Below are positions 7,947-17,057 of a stretch of DNA of 64,000 nt, in pieces. Each line of letters begins with the position of its first letter. The first letter of the stretch is position 1. The notes below the pieces were generated by a model. That model had not been told where the DNA came from. It searched no databases and saw only the letters and a program-made list of their open reading frames with translations. The stretch comes from Succinivibrio sp. (GTDB lineage: Bacteria; Pseudomonadota; Gammaproteobacteria; Enterobacterales; Succinivibrionaceae). The stretch lies in assembly GCA_017469335.1 (NCBI GenBank), contig JAFUGP010000112.1:1-64000 (forward strand), given 5' to 3'. The translations under genes and the position numbers were made by a program.

Positions 7947-10096
7947 TGTCCATCAAGCTCTTGCCAGTACAGTTGTCCAACCAGATCGCCGCCGGCGAGG
8001 TGGTGGAACGACCGGCCTCGGTGGTCAAGGAACTTTTGGAAAATGCCCTTGATGCGGGGGCAAAGCGAATTTTGCTGGAGGTTACCGGTGCCGGATCCGA
8101 ACTCATCAGGGTCAGGGATGACGGCTGCGGTATTCCCGCCGATGAGCTGAAGCTGGCTCTGACAGCGCATGCTACCTCCAAGATAAGCTCGCTCTATGAT
8201 CTTGAACATCTTACGACTCTGGGCTTTCGCGGGGAGGCCTTAGCCTCAATTGCCTCTGTCTCCAAGCTCACCCTGACCTCCCGGACCGCTGCGGCAGAAC
8301 ACGCCTTTACAGTGAGTGTCGCAGGACCGCAGATGCAGTGCACCGTCATGCCGGCGGCTCACCCCGTGGGCAGCAGCGTGGAAGTGCGGGAGCTTTTTTT
8401 CAATACGCCGGCCAGGCGCCGTTTTCTGCGCTCCCCACGTTCAGAGCTGCTGCGTATCAAAGAGGTTTTTATCCGCGCGGCCTTAACCGCGCCGCAGGTA
8501 GATTTTGAACTTATCTCCGAGGGCAAGCAGTTGCTTTCGGTGCGGGGGATTGATGATGCGGCCGACGAGTCGCTGCGTATGGCGCGCATCGCCAAACTTG
8601 CCGGTAAAGCCTATGCCGAGCAGGGGCTGCCGGTGCAGGGAGAGCATGAAAAGCTGCAGTTAGACGGCATTTTGTTGCCGCCGCCTGATCCCCTGGAGAG
8701 TGCGCAGGACGAATTTTATTTATTTTTAAATGCCAGACCCATCGCCGACAAGCTTATCTTGCATGCACTCAGGGAAGCTTACAGTGAGGTCACGGGGCGC
8801 AGCTGCAAGGTAAGAGCCGTGCTCTTTTTACGCTGTGATCCCTCTGAGGTGGATGTCAACGTGCACCCGCGCAAAGACGAGGTGCGTTTTCATGACAGCC
8901 GCCTGATTCATGATCTGTTGGTCCAGGATCTCATAGGCTGTCTCTCGCGCAGGCTTGACTTTCCGCAGTTAAGTGCGGCGCCGGACACACCTTCGCCGGA
9001 CGATACCGCGGCGGCTCCTCCCTTAACCGAGGATGATTTCCCCAGCGGGGTAGGCGCGGTGGCGGGAGCAGTCGCGGTCCGGCCCCCAGCGCCAAGTCCA
9101 GCGGAGAGTGACAGCGCAGAGGTCTTTTTATTTCCCGATGTTGCGCCACACCCGGAAATTTCGACACTTCCGGCTGAAGAGAGCTGCGGCACGGCACCAG
9201 GTGCCGGTGCCAATGAGGCCGCAGACCAGGCGCATAAGTCAGAGACCGCGACGCACTGTGGGTCGCACGGGAGCCGGGCTGCTGCGTCCGGAGCTGGCGT
9301 TGGCGTTCAATCAGGTGCAGGCGCGGTAACAGCAGGTTTGTCGGGCTCTTCCGGTGCCGTCTCCTCAGGGCGCGACGGATATACCCTCAGGGGCATCACA
9401 GCCGAAAACCCACCGGATGCCGGGACAGTGCACCCCGCAGGTTTGAGCGAAGTGGGGGGCATGAACAGTGCCCCTGGGACGCAGTCCTCTCCCCGGACTG
9501 ACTTTTCTGCCACCTCCGGTGATACTCTCGGTGCAAGTGCAGCCGAGTTTTTGGATCTGATTGTTCCCGGTATTCTGCTGTTGCGTCTTGAGCACCGCTA
9601 TTATCTGGTGCGCATCGCTGCGCTGCAGCGTCTGCTGTGCCGACGCCGCTACCTGAGGCAGGCGGAACAGGGGCAGGTGGAATGTCATCGGCTTATCATG
9701 CCCTTTAAGGTAAAACTGTCCTCTGCCGGTACCATGCTCAAGGAAGTGCTGCAACCGCTGAAAAAACTTGGTTTTGAGCTGCGTCTGTCCGCAGGGGGTC
9801 TTGAATATCTCACCGTCCCCCAGCTCCTGCATGGCTGCGATCTGGCAGCTTTCACCACCACTTTGCTTAATCTGGCTGCAACCGAGGCAGCCTCGCTCAG
9901 ACAGGGAGAGTGCCCCCGGGCCCTGGCCCAAAGTCTTGGTGAGTTTACGCATTTGAAGGTGCCACTGTACAGTGAATTGGCTTCCTTATGCGCACAGCTT
10001 AGCGATCCTGACTCATTGAGGGAACTGGGCAGTGATAATGCCAAGGAGCTTTCCTTGGAGAGCATGGCGCGCGGCATGGACACGGGTGATGGTTAA
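7946..10096 (+). CDS. mutL: DNA mismatch repair protein MutL
   Basis: MutL couples MutS mismatch recognition to strand incision. The N-terminal GHKL ATPase has ENALDAGA at residues 32-39, RDDGCGI, ATSKI and TLGFRGEALASI. The C-terminal dimerisation domain starts near VPGILLLRLEHRYYLVRI. The zinc-endonuclease motif DQHAxxE is not seen, so this is the E. coli-like non-nicking type that would rely on MutH. At 716 residues it is about 100 longer than E. coli MutL; the excess is a Gly/Ala/Ser/Pro-rich linker (about residues 350-530). The ATG overlaps the amiB TGA by one base, suggesting translational coupling. Confidence 0.95.
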   Translation: MSIKLLPVQLSNQIAAGEVVERPASVVKELLENALDAGAKRILLEVTGAGSELIRVRDDGCGIPADELKLALTAHATSKISSLYDLEHLTTLGFRGEALASIASVSKLTLTSRTAAAEHAFTVSVAGPQMQCTVMPAAHPVGSSVEVRELFFNTPARRRFLRSPRSELLRIKEVFIRAALTAPQVDFELISEGKQLLSVRGIDDAADESLRMARIAKLAGKAYAEQGLPVQGEHEKLQLDGILLPPPDPLESAQDEFYLFLNARPIADKLILHALREAYSEVTGRSCKVRAVLFLRCDPSEVDVNVHPRKDEVRFHDSRLIHDLLVQDLIGCLSRRLDFPQLSAAPDTPSPDDTAAAPPLTEDDFPSGVGAVAGAVAVRPPAPSPAESDSAEVFLFPDVAPHPEISTLPAEESCGTAPGAGANEAADQAHKSETATHCGSHGSRAAASGAGVGVQSGAGAVTAGLSGSSGAVSSGRDGYTLRGITAENPPDAGTVHPAGLSEVGGMNSAPGTQSSPRTDFSATSGDTLGASAAEFLDLIVPGILLLRLEHRYYLVRIAALQRLLCRRRYLRQAEQGQVECHRLIMPFKVKLSSAGTMLKEVLQPLKKLGFELRLSAGGLEYLTVPQLLHGCDLAAFTTTLLNLAATEAASLRQGECPRALAQSLGEFTHLKVPLYSELASLCAQLSDPDSLRELGSDNAKELSLESMARGMDTGDG

Positions 10097-11033
10097 GGCT
10101 CTGGCACTGCTGGGGCCTACGGCCTCGGGTAAAAGCGCTCTGGCACTGCAGCTGGCCGGGTTGCTCAGAGTTGAGATCATCTCGTTGGACTCGGCTCAGG
10201 TCTACCGCGGACTGGACAAGGGTACTGCCAAACCTACTGCAGAAGAGCGCGCTCAGGTGCCCCATCATCTTATCGACATCCGCGATCCCGCACAGCTCTA
10301 CAGCGCTGCCGATTTCGCCCGTGATTGCGTCAGACTGGCTGAGGAAATCAGCGACCGCGGAGCGCTGCCTCTGATCTGCGGCGGCACCATGATGTACTAC
10401 AAAGCTCTGACAGGCGGACTCTCCCCGCTCCCTTCGACTTCGCCTAAGACCAGACAGGCGGTGGCCGAACTGGCGCAACGCGAGGGCTGGGAGGGAGTAC
10501 ACGAGCGCCTGAAGGATGCCGATCCCGACTCCTATACACGGCTTTCCCCTCATGATAAACAGCGCCTGTCCAGGGCTCTGGAGGTTCTCTGGGATACCGG
10601 GCGTCCCATGGGTTACTATTTTGCTGCGGGCAGAGAAACATGTCCCCTTGAGCTTTGTGAGTGCGTGATTATGCCCGAGGCCGACCGCCGGGAGTTACGG
10701 GAGATCATTGCCGCACGGTTTGTGCGGATGCTCCGTGATGGCCTGGTTGCTGAGGTTGAGGGACTGCGTGCGCGGGGGGATCTTAATCTGCAACTGCCCT
10801 CCATGCGCTGCGTGGGCTACCGTCAGGTGTGGGAATACCTTGACGGAGCCTATGATTATGAGGAGATGGTGCAACGCGTCATCATCGCCACGGCTCAGCT
10901 GGCCAAGCATCAGATGACCTGGCTGCGCGGCTCCTTGTCCCGCGAGGCAGCCATCGAGCGCCTGACACTGCCCATGGGAGCGGCCGATAATCTTGAGCGG
11001 CTGCATGAAAGGGCGAAACTTTGTCTAAATTAG
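10089..11033 (+). CDS. miaA: tRNA dimethylallyltransferase MiaA
   Basis: MiaA adds dimethylallyl to A37 of UNN-decoding tRNAs. The 314-residue product has the P-loop GPTASGKS near residue 8, SLDSAQVYRGLDKGTAKP, HHLIDIRDP, the CGGTMMYYKAL substrate motif and QRLSRALEV, in the standard order. The start at 10089 overlaps the mutL end by 8 bp; a GTG one codon earlier is also possible. Gene order mutL-miaA-hfq is the same as in E. coli. Confidence 0.95.
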   Translation: MVKALALLGPTASGKSALALQLAGLLRVEIISLDSAQVYRGLDKGTAKPTAEERAQVPHHLIDIRDPAQLYSAADFARDCVRLAEEISDRGALPLICGGTMMYYKALTGGLSPLPSTSPKTRQAVAELAQREGWEGVHERLKDADPDSYTRLSPHDKQRLSRALEVLWDTGRPMGYYFAAGRETCPLELCECVIMPEADRRELREIIAARFVRMLRDGLVAEVEGLRARGDLNLQLPSMRCVGYRQVWEYLDGAYDYEEMVQRVIIATAQLAKHQMTWLRGSLSREAAIERLTLPMGAADNLERLHERAKLCLN

Positions 11034-11077
11034 CCCTTCTAAGGTGCTCAATACTGCGCTTTGACCCCTCATTGCTA

Positions 11078-11083
11078 TATAAT
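11078..11083 (+). promoter_or_regulatory. Possible -10 element upstream of hfq
   Basis: TATAAT at 11078-11083, preceded by TGC at 11073-11075 (TGCTATATAAT), lies in the miaA-hfq gap 118 bp before hfq. A TTGACC hexamer at 11061 is only 11 bp upstream, too close to be its -35 partner. It is offered as a weak, possibly extended -10 promoter. Confidence 0.35.
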
Positions 11084-11200
11084 GTGCCACAAGGCAATTT
11101 CAAATGCGCCGAATTATCCGGTACCTTAACACGTCCTGCGACGCAACACCGCCGCTTGGGCGGCCTATTATTATGATTAGATTTTGACACTAGAAAAAAT

Positions 11201-11473
11201 ATGCAGAAAATTCCAGTTCTTCAGGATCCGTTCTTAAACGCGCTGCGCCGGGAGCAGATCCCGGTATCCATTTATCTGGTCAACGGCATCAAGCTGCAGG
11301 GGAGAATTGAGTCATTCGATCAGTTCGTGCTGCTGCTCAAGAGCCAGGTCAGCCAGATGGTATACAAACATGCCATTTCCACGGTGGTTCCCGCACAGCC
11401 GCTCAACATGAGCGCGGTGAGGGCCTCTTCAGAAGTGCAGGAGCAAAGCGAGGGTGCAGCCCAGGAGGCTTAA
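11201..11473 (+). CDS. hfq: RNA chaperone Hfq
   Basis: Hfq forms a hexameric Sm ring that pairs small RNAs with mRNAs. The 90-residue product has [11 protein letters not shown], the Sm1 motif [22 protein letters not shown] and the Sm2 motif [11 protein letters not shown], nearly as in E. coli. It is followed by a short Glu/Gln/Ala C-terminal tail. The 10 nt before the ATG read TAGAAAAAAT, with no Shine-Dalgarno sequence. The A-rich start region could be bound by Hfq itself, as autoregulation is known in E. coli. A small CCGCC/GGCGG hairpin lies about 45 bp upstream. Confidence 0.97.
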   Translation: MQKIPVLQDPFLNALRREQIPVSIYLVNGIKLQGRIESFDQFVLLLKSQVSQMVYKHAISTVVPAQPLNMSAVRASSEVQEQSEGAAQEA

Positions 11474-11491
11474 GTTTGAGGGCCTGGGCCG

Positions 11492-12787
11492 GTGAGCGTG
11501 GACAGAGCGGAACAGTTGGGCCGCGCTGTTCTCGTGCAGCTGGAACTTCCTGACGACGATTCCCGAGAAGACCAAGAAGAACTGCGACGTCTGGCCGTGT
11601 CGGCTCAGGCTGAGGTTGTAGGTTCGGTGGTCTGCAAGAGGGAAGTGCCTGATCCGCGTTATTACATCGGCTCGGGCAAAGTCGAGGAACTTGCCGCTCT
11701 GGTCGAAGAGACTGCCGCGCAGAGCGTAATCTTCAACAATCATCTGAGTCCCGCGCAGGAGCGCAGTTTAGAGCAGGCCTGCCATGTGCGTGTGCTTGAT
11801 CGCACTGCGCTCATACTGCTTATTTTTGCTCAAAGGGCCCGCAGCTACGAGGGCAAATTGCAGGTTGAACTGGCCAGACTGCGCTATGAGCAGGCCAGAT
11901 TGGTGCGCGGTTGGACTCATCTGGAGCGTCAGAAGGGTGGCTTCGGTCTGCGCGGCGGACCGGGAGAGACCCAGATTGAGCTTGACCGTCGTGCCTTGCG
12001 GGAGCGGATCTTCGACCTCCAGGGGCAGCTTGAGACCGTAGAACAGCGCCGCAGGCAAAACCGCCAGTTAAGACACAAAAACGCCGTGCCGACCGTCTGT
12101 TTCGTCGGCTACACCAATGCAGGCAAGTCCACGCTGTTCAACGTATTGACTTCAGCTCAGGTCTATGCGGCCGATCAGCTGTTTGCCACCTTGGATCCGA
12201 CGTTGCGCACTCTGGACCTGCCTAAGGTGGGGCGGACGGTTTTCGCCGATACCGTGGGTTTCATCCGTCATCTGCCGCATTATCTGGTGGCAGCCTTTCA
12301 CTCCACCTTAGAGGAAACAGCCAGTGCCGATCTGCTCTTGCATATCATAGATGCCGCCGATCCCAGGCGTGAGGAAAACATTGCCGCGGTGCAGGACGTG
12401 CTGATGCAGGTAGGCGCGGCACAGGTGCCGCAGCTTGAGATCTTCAATAAGTCCGATCTCGTGACAGACAGTGCCCGCGGGGTGGTCACCGATGAGTTCG
12501 GACGGCCCCGGCGTGTTTATGTGAGCGCCTTGAGGCAGGAGGGGTTAACCGAACTGCTTGCGGCCGTCAGCACGCTGCTTTGTGAAGATGCCATGGAGTG
12601 TGAGGTGGTGCTGCCGCATACTCAGGGGGCACTGCGCTCGCTGCTCTACTCAAATTGCGCGGTGCAGCAGGAGCGCTTTGACGAGCAGGGGCGCAGCGTG
12701 CTCTCCCTGAGTATGCGTCAGGTTGACTTCAAGCGCCTGAACAAGCAATGCTCGGGAGAACTTGAGCGCCTCATTTTTGGTAAGTGA
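11492..12787 (+). CDS. hflX: Ribosome-associated GTPase HflX
   Basis: HflX is a GTPase that binds the 50S subunit and can split stalled or heat-damaged ribosomes. The 431-residue product has the N-terminal HflX domain with PRYYIGSGKVEEL and FNNHLSPAQERSLE, a coiled linker with the GGFGLRGGPGETQIE signature, and a G domain with GYTNAGKST at 206-214, a DTVGFIRHLPH G3 motif and a FNKSD G4 motif. The start is GTG 11492, 18 bp after hfq; an upstream GAGGG may serve as a weak ribosome site. Confidence 0.94.
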   Translation: MSVDRAEQLGRAVLVQLELPDDDSREDQEELRRLAVSAQAEVVGSVVCKREVPDPRYYIGSGKVEELAALVEETAAQSVIFNNHLSPAQERSLEQACHVRVLDRTALILLIFAQRARSYEGKLQVELARLRYEQARLVRGWTHLERQKGGFGLRGGPGETQIELDRRALRERIFDLQGQLETVEQRRRQNRQLRHKNAVPTVCFVGYTNAGKSTLFNVLTSAQVYAADQLFATLDPTLRTLDLPKVGRTVFADTVGFIRHLPHYLVAAFHSTLEETASADLLLHIIDAADPRREENIAAVQDVLMQVGAAQVPQLEIFNKSDLVTDSARGVVTDEFGRPRRVYVSALRQEGLTELLAAVSTLLCEDAMECEVVLPHTQGALRSLLYSNCAVQQERFDEQGRSVLSLSMRQVDFKRLNKQCSGELERLIFGK

Positions 12788-12805
12788 CTGCCGCAGGAGC
12801 AGTCA
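12785..12805 (+). terminator. Hairpin at the end of hflX (weak attenuator candidate)
   Basis: TGACTGC (12785-12791) and GCAGTCA (12799-12805) form a perfect 7-bp stem with a 7-nt loop, starting inside the hflX stop codon. No T run follows, so it is not a classical terminator. It may be an mRNA-stabilising or processing stem between hflX and hflK. Confidence 0.35.
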
Positions 12806-12880
12806 TGTCTAGCCTGTCTCTTAGCGAAAGAGTAGAATATATCCCGTTTGCTTATCCTTATATCTTGCAGGATTATCCTC

Positions 12881-14095
12881 ATGACTGACAGCGAAAATAA
12901 TTTTGACCGCATGGGCTGGAATGCGCCCGGCGACAGCGGCGGTTCGGGCGGCAACGACCAGGGCGGCCATCGTACCGAAAACGACAACGATCCCTGGGGA
13001 CGTACCTTAAGACCAAAAAGCGGCGGGTTTGATCCCAATGCCGTACTGGACTGGCTGAAGAAAAACTTAGGCGGCCGCGGTAATTCAGGCTCGGGAGGAC
13101 AGAAAAAGGCCGGGCTGGGGGTGACGCTGGTAATGGCCTTGTTGGTGGGCTTCTATATTTTCGCCGGCTTTTATACCGTGCGTGAGGCCGAGCGCGGTGT
13201 GGTGCTGCGCTTTGGCAAGATCTACGATGTGGTGGAACCGGGACTGCGCTGGAAGCTTACCGGGATCGATACCGTCAACGTGGTGGATATAGAGCAGGTT
13301 CGTGCCCTGCAGTCTTCCGGTACCATGCTTACCCAGGATGAGAATGTGGTGATCGTGGAGATGGACGTGCAGTACCGTGTCTCCGATCCGTATAAATACC
13401 TCTATTCGCTCACCGATCCCGACCATACTCTGCTGGAGGCTACCGACAGTGCCCTGCGTTTCGTGGTGGGGCACACCATGATGGACGACATTCTGACCTC
13501 GGGTCGTGAGATGGTCAGACAGAATACCCGTGAGCTGCTCACCTCCATCATCGAGCCTTACAACACCGGGCTTACCATCGTGGATGTGAACTTTTTGCCG
13601 GCCAGGGCTCCCGATCAGGTCAAGGCAGCCTTCGACGATGCCATTGCCGCGCAGGAGGACGAGCAGCGTTACAAGCGCGAGGCTGAAGCTTACGCCAACG
13701 AAGTGCTGCCTAAGGCTGACGGTCAGGTGCAGCGCATCTCCCAGGAGGCCGAAGCCTACCGCTCGCAGGTGGTACTCAAGGCCCAGGGTGAGGTCGCCCG
13801 TTTTGAAAAGGTGCTGCCTGAGTACGAGGCGGCCCCCAACATCACCCGCAAGCGCCTGTATCTGGAGACCATGCAGGAGGTGCTGAGCAGGTCCAATAAG
13901 GTGATTCTGGATACTCCGCAGGGTTCCTCGCCGGTGCTGTATCTGCCCCTGCCGCAGGGACAGGCCCCTGCGCCTGCCGGCGCAACGCAGAGGGATAACT
14001 CAACAGAAGGTGTCGCCTCCTCCCCCGAGCAGCCCTCCCAGGAGAGCTATCCGCCGCTCAACAGCTATCGCAAGAACAGCAACAACAGGAGATAA
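12881..14095 (+). CDS. hflK: FtsH protease modulator HflK
   Basis: HflK is an SPFH/band-7 inner-membrane protein that with HflC forms a cage around FtsH and limits its proteolysis. The 404-residue product begins with a Gly/Asn/Asp-rich cytoplasmic segment containing WNAPGDSGGSGG. A single membrane helix (about 80-98) and the SPFH domain follow, with REAERGVVLRFGKIYDVVEPGLRW. A coiled tail with YANEVLPKADG and a Pro-rich end complete it. ATG 12881 has CAGGA upstream and starts the conserved MTDSENNFDRMGWN region. It ends 3 bp before hflC. Confidence 0.94.
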   Translation: MTDSENNFDRMGWNAPGDSGGSGGNDQGGHRTENDNDPWGRTLRPKSGGFDPNAVLDWLKKNLGGRGNSGSGGQKKAGLGVTLVMALLVGFYIFAGFYTVREAERGVVLRFGKIYDVVEPGLRWKLTGIDTVNVVDIEQVRALQSSGTMLTQDENVVIVEMDVQYRVSDPYKYLYSLTDPDHTLLEATDSALRFVVGHTMMDDILTSGREMVRQNTRELLTSIIEPYNTGLTIVDVNFLPARAPDQVKAAFDDAIAAQEDEQRYKREAEAYANEVLPKADGQVQRISQEAEAYRSQVVLKAQGEVARFEKVLPEYEAAPNITRKRLYLETMQEVLSRSNKVILDTPQGSSPVLYLPLPQGQAPAPAGATQRDNSTEGVASSPEQPSQESYPPLNSYRKNSNNRR

Positions 14096-14098
14096 GAC

Positions 14099-15052
14099 AT
14101 GAGCCGTGGTTTAAATGCGCTGCTGGTGCTGCTGGTGCTGGCAGGTTTTGTGGCCTTCAACTCGCTGTATGTGATTTCCGAGGGCAATGTGGGCATTGTG
14201 ACCCGTTTTGGCAAGGTGGTCAGAGACGCGGACATGAACCTGACCGTGGCAAGGCCGGGGCTGCATTTCAAACTGCCTTTTGTGGACAAGGTCAAGATCA
14301 TGGATGCGCGCATCCAGACCATCTCCTCGAGCGCCAATCGCTTTGTGACCTCCGAGAAAAAGGACGTGATCATCGATTCCTATGTTAAGTGGCGCATCGA
14401 GAATGTGGCCACCTACTATCTGACCACCGCCGGCGGTAACAAACTGCAGGCCGAGGAACTGCTCAGCCGCAAGATCAACAATTCGCTGCGCAGCCAGATC
14501 GGCCGCCTGACCATTCATGAGATAGTCTCCGGGCAGAACGACGGGGCACAGAGCGTTTTTGATGCCTCCGATGTGCAGGCCGGCAGTGCCTCCAAGCGTG
14601 ATGAAGTAATGCAGAACGCCTTAAAGGACATCGGCTCTTCGGCCCGCGATCTGGGCGTGAGCATCGTGGATGTGCGCATCAAGCAAATCAATCTGCCGCC
14701 CGAGGTTTCCAACTCCATCTACCAGCGTATGCGCGCCGAGCGTGATGCCGTGGCCAAGCTGCACCGTTCCCAGGGAAGCAAGGATGCCGAAGCCATCAAG
14801 GCTCACGCCGATCGCGAGGTGGTGGTTAAAATAGCCGAGGCCGAACGCAAGGCGCGGGCCTTAAAGGGTGACGGAGACGCCGAGGCGGTGAAGATCTATG
14901 CCGACGCCTACCGCCGCAATCCCGAGCTCTTTGAGTTTTTGCGCAGCATGGATGCCTACCGCGGCTCCATCAAATCAGGCAACGATGTGCTGGTCTTGAA
15001 GCCTGACAGCGAATTTTTTCAGTATTTCAACCAGGCCGGCGTGTCCAGGTAG
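14099..15052 (+). CDS. hflC: FtsH protease modulator HflC
   Basis: HflC is the partner SPFH protein of HflK. The 317-residue product has an N-terminal membrane anchor (about 5-22), a FVVNERE-equivalent SEGNVGIVTRFGKVV stretch, the band-7 domain and a long charged helix (DREVVVKIAEAERKAR) before the FFQYFNQ tail. AGGAGATAAGAC precedes the ATG, giving a strong ribosome site within the hflK end. The small yjeT gene that can follow hflC in enterobacteria is not present; purA follows after 60 bp. Confidence 0.94.
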   Translation: MSRGLNALLVLLVLAGFVAFNSLYVISEGNVGIVTRFGKVVRDADMNLTVARPGLHFKLPFVDKVKIMDARIQTISSSANRFVTSEKKDVIIDSYVKWRIENVATYYLTTAGGNKLQAEELLSRKINNSLRSQIGRLTIHEIVSGQNDGAQSVFDASDVQAGSASKRDEVMQNALKDIGSSARDLGVSIVDVRIKQINLPPEVSNSIYQRMRAERDAVAKLHRSQGSKDAEAIKAHADREVVVKIAEAERKARALKGDGDAEAVKIYADAYRRNPELFEFLRSMDAYRGSIKSGNDVLVLKPDSEFFQYFNQAGVSR

Positions 15053-15112
15053 ACGCGCGGACCTAAGCATAGGGCCGCATGAGACGGCCTGGCAATACAT
15101 GAGGACAGGAAC

Positions 15113-16411
15113 ATGCCAAACAGTGTGATTGTGCTAGGTACCCAATGGGGTGATGAGGGCAAGGGCAAAATTGCGGATCTGCTGACTTCCAAGGCGGATA
15201 TCGTGGTGCGCAGCCAGGGCGGCAACAATGCCGGCCACACGCTGGTGGTGGACGGTAAAAAGGTGGTGGTCAGGCTGGTGCCGTCAGGCATTCTGCACCC
15301 GGACTGTCTGTGCCTGATCGGCAGCGGTGTGGTGGTAAATCCCACCGCCTTGTTCGAGGAAATTTCCGAGCTTGAGGCGGCCGGAGTAAAAAATGCCGAG
15401 CAGCGCCTTAAGATCTGCGGGGCGGCTTCACTGCTGTTGCCGGTGCATCTGGCCATTGATCATGCCTCCGAGAAGAAGCGCGGCAAAAACGCCATCGGTA
15501 CCACCGGGCGCGGTATCGGCCCATGTTATGAGGATAAGGTAGCCAGACGCGGCGTGAGAGTGGGGGATCTCCTTGATTTGAATATTTTCCGCTCCAAACT
15601 CCAAGAGCTTATGGAATTCCGTAATTTTCAGCTTAAGCACTACTACGGGGCCGAGGAAGTATCCTTTGAGAGCGTGTATGAGGAGGTGCTCTCGGTTCGC
15701 GAGCGCCTGCTGTCCATGCTTGACGATGTCTCTGCCCTGCTCGCCTCGGCGCGGGGTGCAGGCAAGAAGATCCTCTTTGAGGGGGCCCAGGGTACCTTTC
15801 TGGACATTGATTACGGGACCTATCCTTTCGTCACCTCATCCAATACCACCGCAGGCGGCTGCGTGACCGGCTCGGGTGCCGGACCTCTGAGTATTGACTA
15901 TGTGCTGGGTATCGCCAAGGTTTACACCACCCGCGTGGGTGGGGGGCCCTATCCCACCGAACTTACTGACGCAACGGGCGAGGAGATCAGGAAGGTTGGC
16001 AGCGAGTTCGGTGCCGTCACCGGCCGTCCGCGCCGCACCGGTTGGTACGATGCCGTGGCCATGCGTCGCGCCGCCGCGCTTAATTCCTTAAGCGCGCTCG
16101 CGCTGATGAAACTCGATGTCTTAGACGGACTTGACGAGGTGAAGATCTGTACCGGTTATCGTCATGCTGACGGCACAGTGACACAACTGCCGCCGCTTGC
16201 GGCGGTCGAGTATGAGGGCATCGAGCCGGTGTATGAGACCATGCCGGGGTGGAAGTGCTCGACCTTTGGTATCACCAAATGGGAAGAGCTCCCGGAGAAA
16301 GCCAGACGTTATATAGAACGCCTCGAAGAGCTTTCCACGGTCAAGGTAGCCATCGTCTCCACCGGACCTGAGCGTAATCAGACCATCTACCGTGAGGATC
16401 CCTTCGCTTAA
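15113..16411 (+). CDS. purA: Adenylosuccinate synthetase
   Basis: PurA joins IMP and aspartate using GTP, the first committed step to AMP. The 432-residue product has the [12 protein letters not shown]-loop near residue 8, [13 protein letters not shown], the GTTGRGIGP segment, [31 protein letters not shown] and the [12 protein letters not shown] motif. Its length equals E. coli PurA (432). GAGGACAGGAAC precedes the ATG. It is the last gene of the nnr-to-purA series and is followed by a strong terminator. Confidence 0.97.
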   Translation: MPNSVIVLGTQWGDEGKGKIADLLTSKADIVVRSQGGNNAGHTLVVDGKKVVVRLVPSGILHPDCLCLIGSGVVVNPTALFEEISELEAAGVKNAEQRLKICGAASLLLPVHLAIDHASEKKRGKNAIGTTGRGIGPCYEDKVARRGVRVGDLLDLNIFRSKLQELMEFRNFQLKHYYGAEEVSFESVYEEVLSVRERLLSMLDDVSALLASARGAGKKILFEGAQGTFLDIDYGTYPFVTSSNTTAGGCVTGSGAGPLSIDYVLGIAKVYTTRVGGGPYPTELTDATGEEIRKVGSEFGAVTGRPRRTGWYDAVAMRRAAALNSLSALALMKLDVLDGLDEVKICTGYRHADGTVTQLPPLAAVEYEGIEPVYETMPGWKCSTFGITKWEELPEKARRYIERLEELSTVKVAIVSTGPERNQTIYREDPFA

Positions 16412-16427
16412 GATCGATCCCTGCGGT

Positions 16428-16465
16428 CGGCCGGAGCTGCCAGCGGTTGCCCCGGCCGTTTTTTT
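16428..16465 (+). terminator. Rho-independent terminator of purA
   Basis: CGGCCGG (16428-16434) pairs with CCGGCCG (16452-16458), followed by seven T residues. It closes the plus-strand housekeeping series. Confidence 0.88.
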
Positions 16466-16524
16466 GTCTAAGTTTCACCAGGGTTGTGGTAAGTCGAGCT
16501 GATCTGGGGATGGAGCGTTGGCAT

Positions 16525-16557
16525 GAAAAAACCGCGCTGGAATCATCCTCGCGCGGT
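16525..16557 (-). terminator. Rho-independent terminator of rpsU
   Basis: On the minus strand ACCGCGC (16557-16551) pairs with GCGCGGT (16537-16531), followed by a run of T residues (16531-16526). It lies 36 bp after the rpsU stop codon and faces the purA terminator. Confidence 0.88.
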
Positions 16558-16592
16558 CTTGCCTCTGATGCGCTCAAGGCGCAGGGAGAATA

Positions 16593-16967
<375 letters not shown>

Positions 16968-16989
16968 CTATGGCCGCTTACAAATTGTC

Positions 16990-16995
16990 TATAAT
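16990..16995 (+). promoter_or_regulatory. Probable -10 box of tsaD
   Basis: TATAAT at 16990-16995 lies 62 bp before the tsaD ATG. The nearest TTGACG upstream is 22 bp away, longer than the usual spacer, so the -35 element is uncertain. Confidence 0.5.
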
Positions 16996-17057
16996 GTGAC
17001 CTTGTGCCGTCAAACCAGGCTGGGTTGTCTTGGGGTGGCAAATTAAGAGTTAACTAT

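Noticed and set aside
9365..9952. Minus-strand open frame of 195 codons inside mutL
   Set aside because: It is antisense to the mutL linker and C-terminal coding region, with no recognisable motif.
10983..10990. GCCGATAA, a perfect sigma-28 -10 element
   Set aside because: It lies inside miaA and has no TAAA element at the right distance, so it is a chance match.
11061..11083. TTGACC with TATAAT upstream of hfq as a paired promoter
   Set aside because: The spacer is only 11 bp; only the -10 box was kept, at low confidence.
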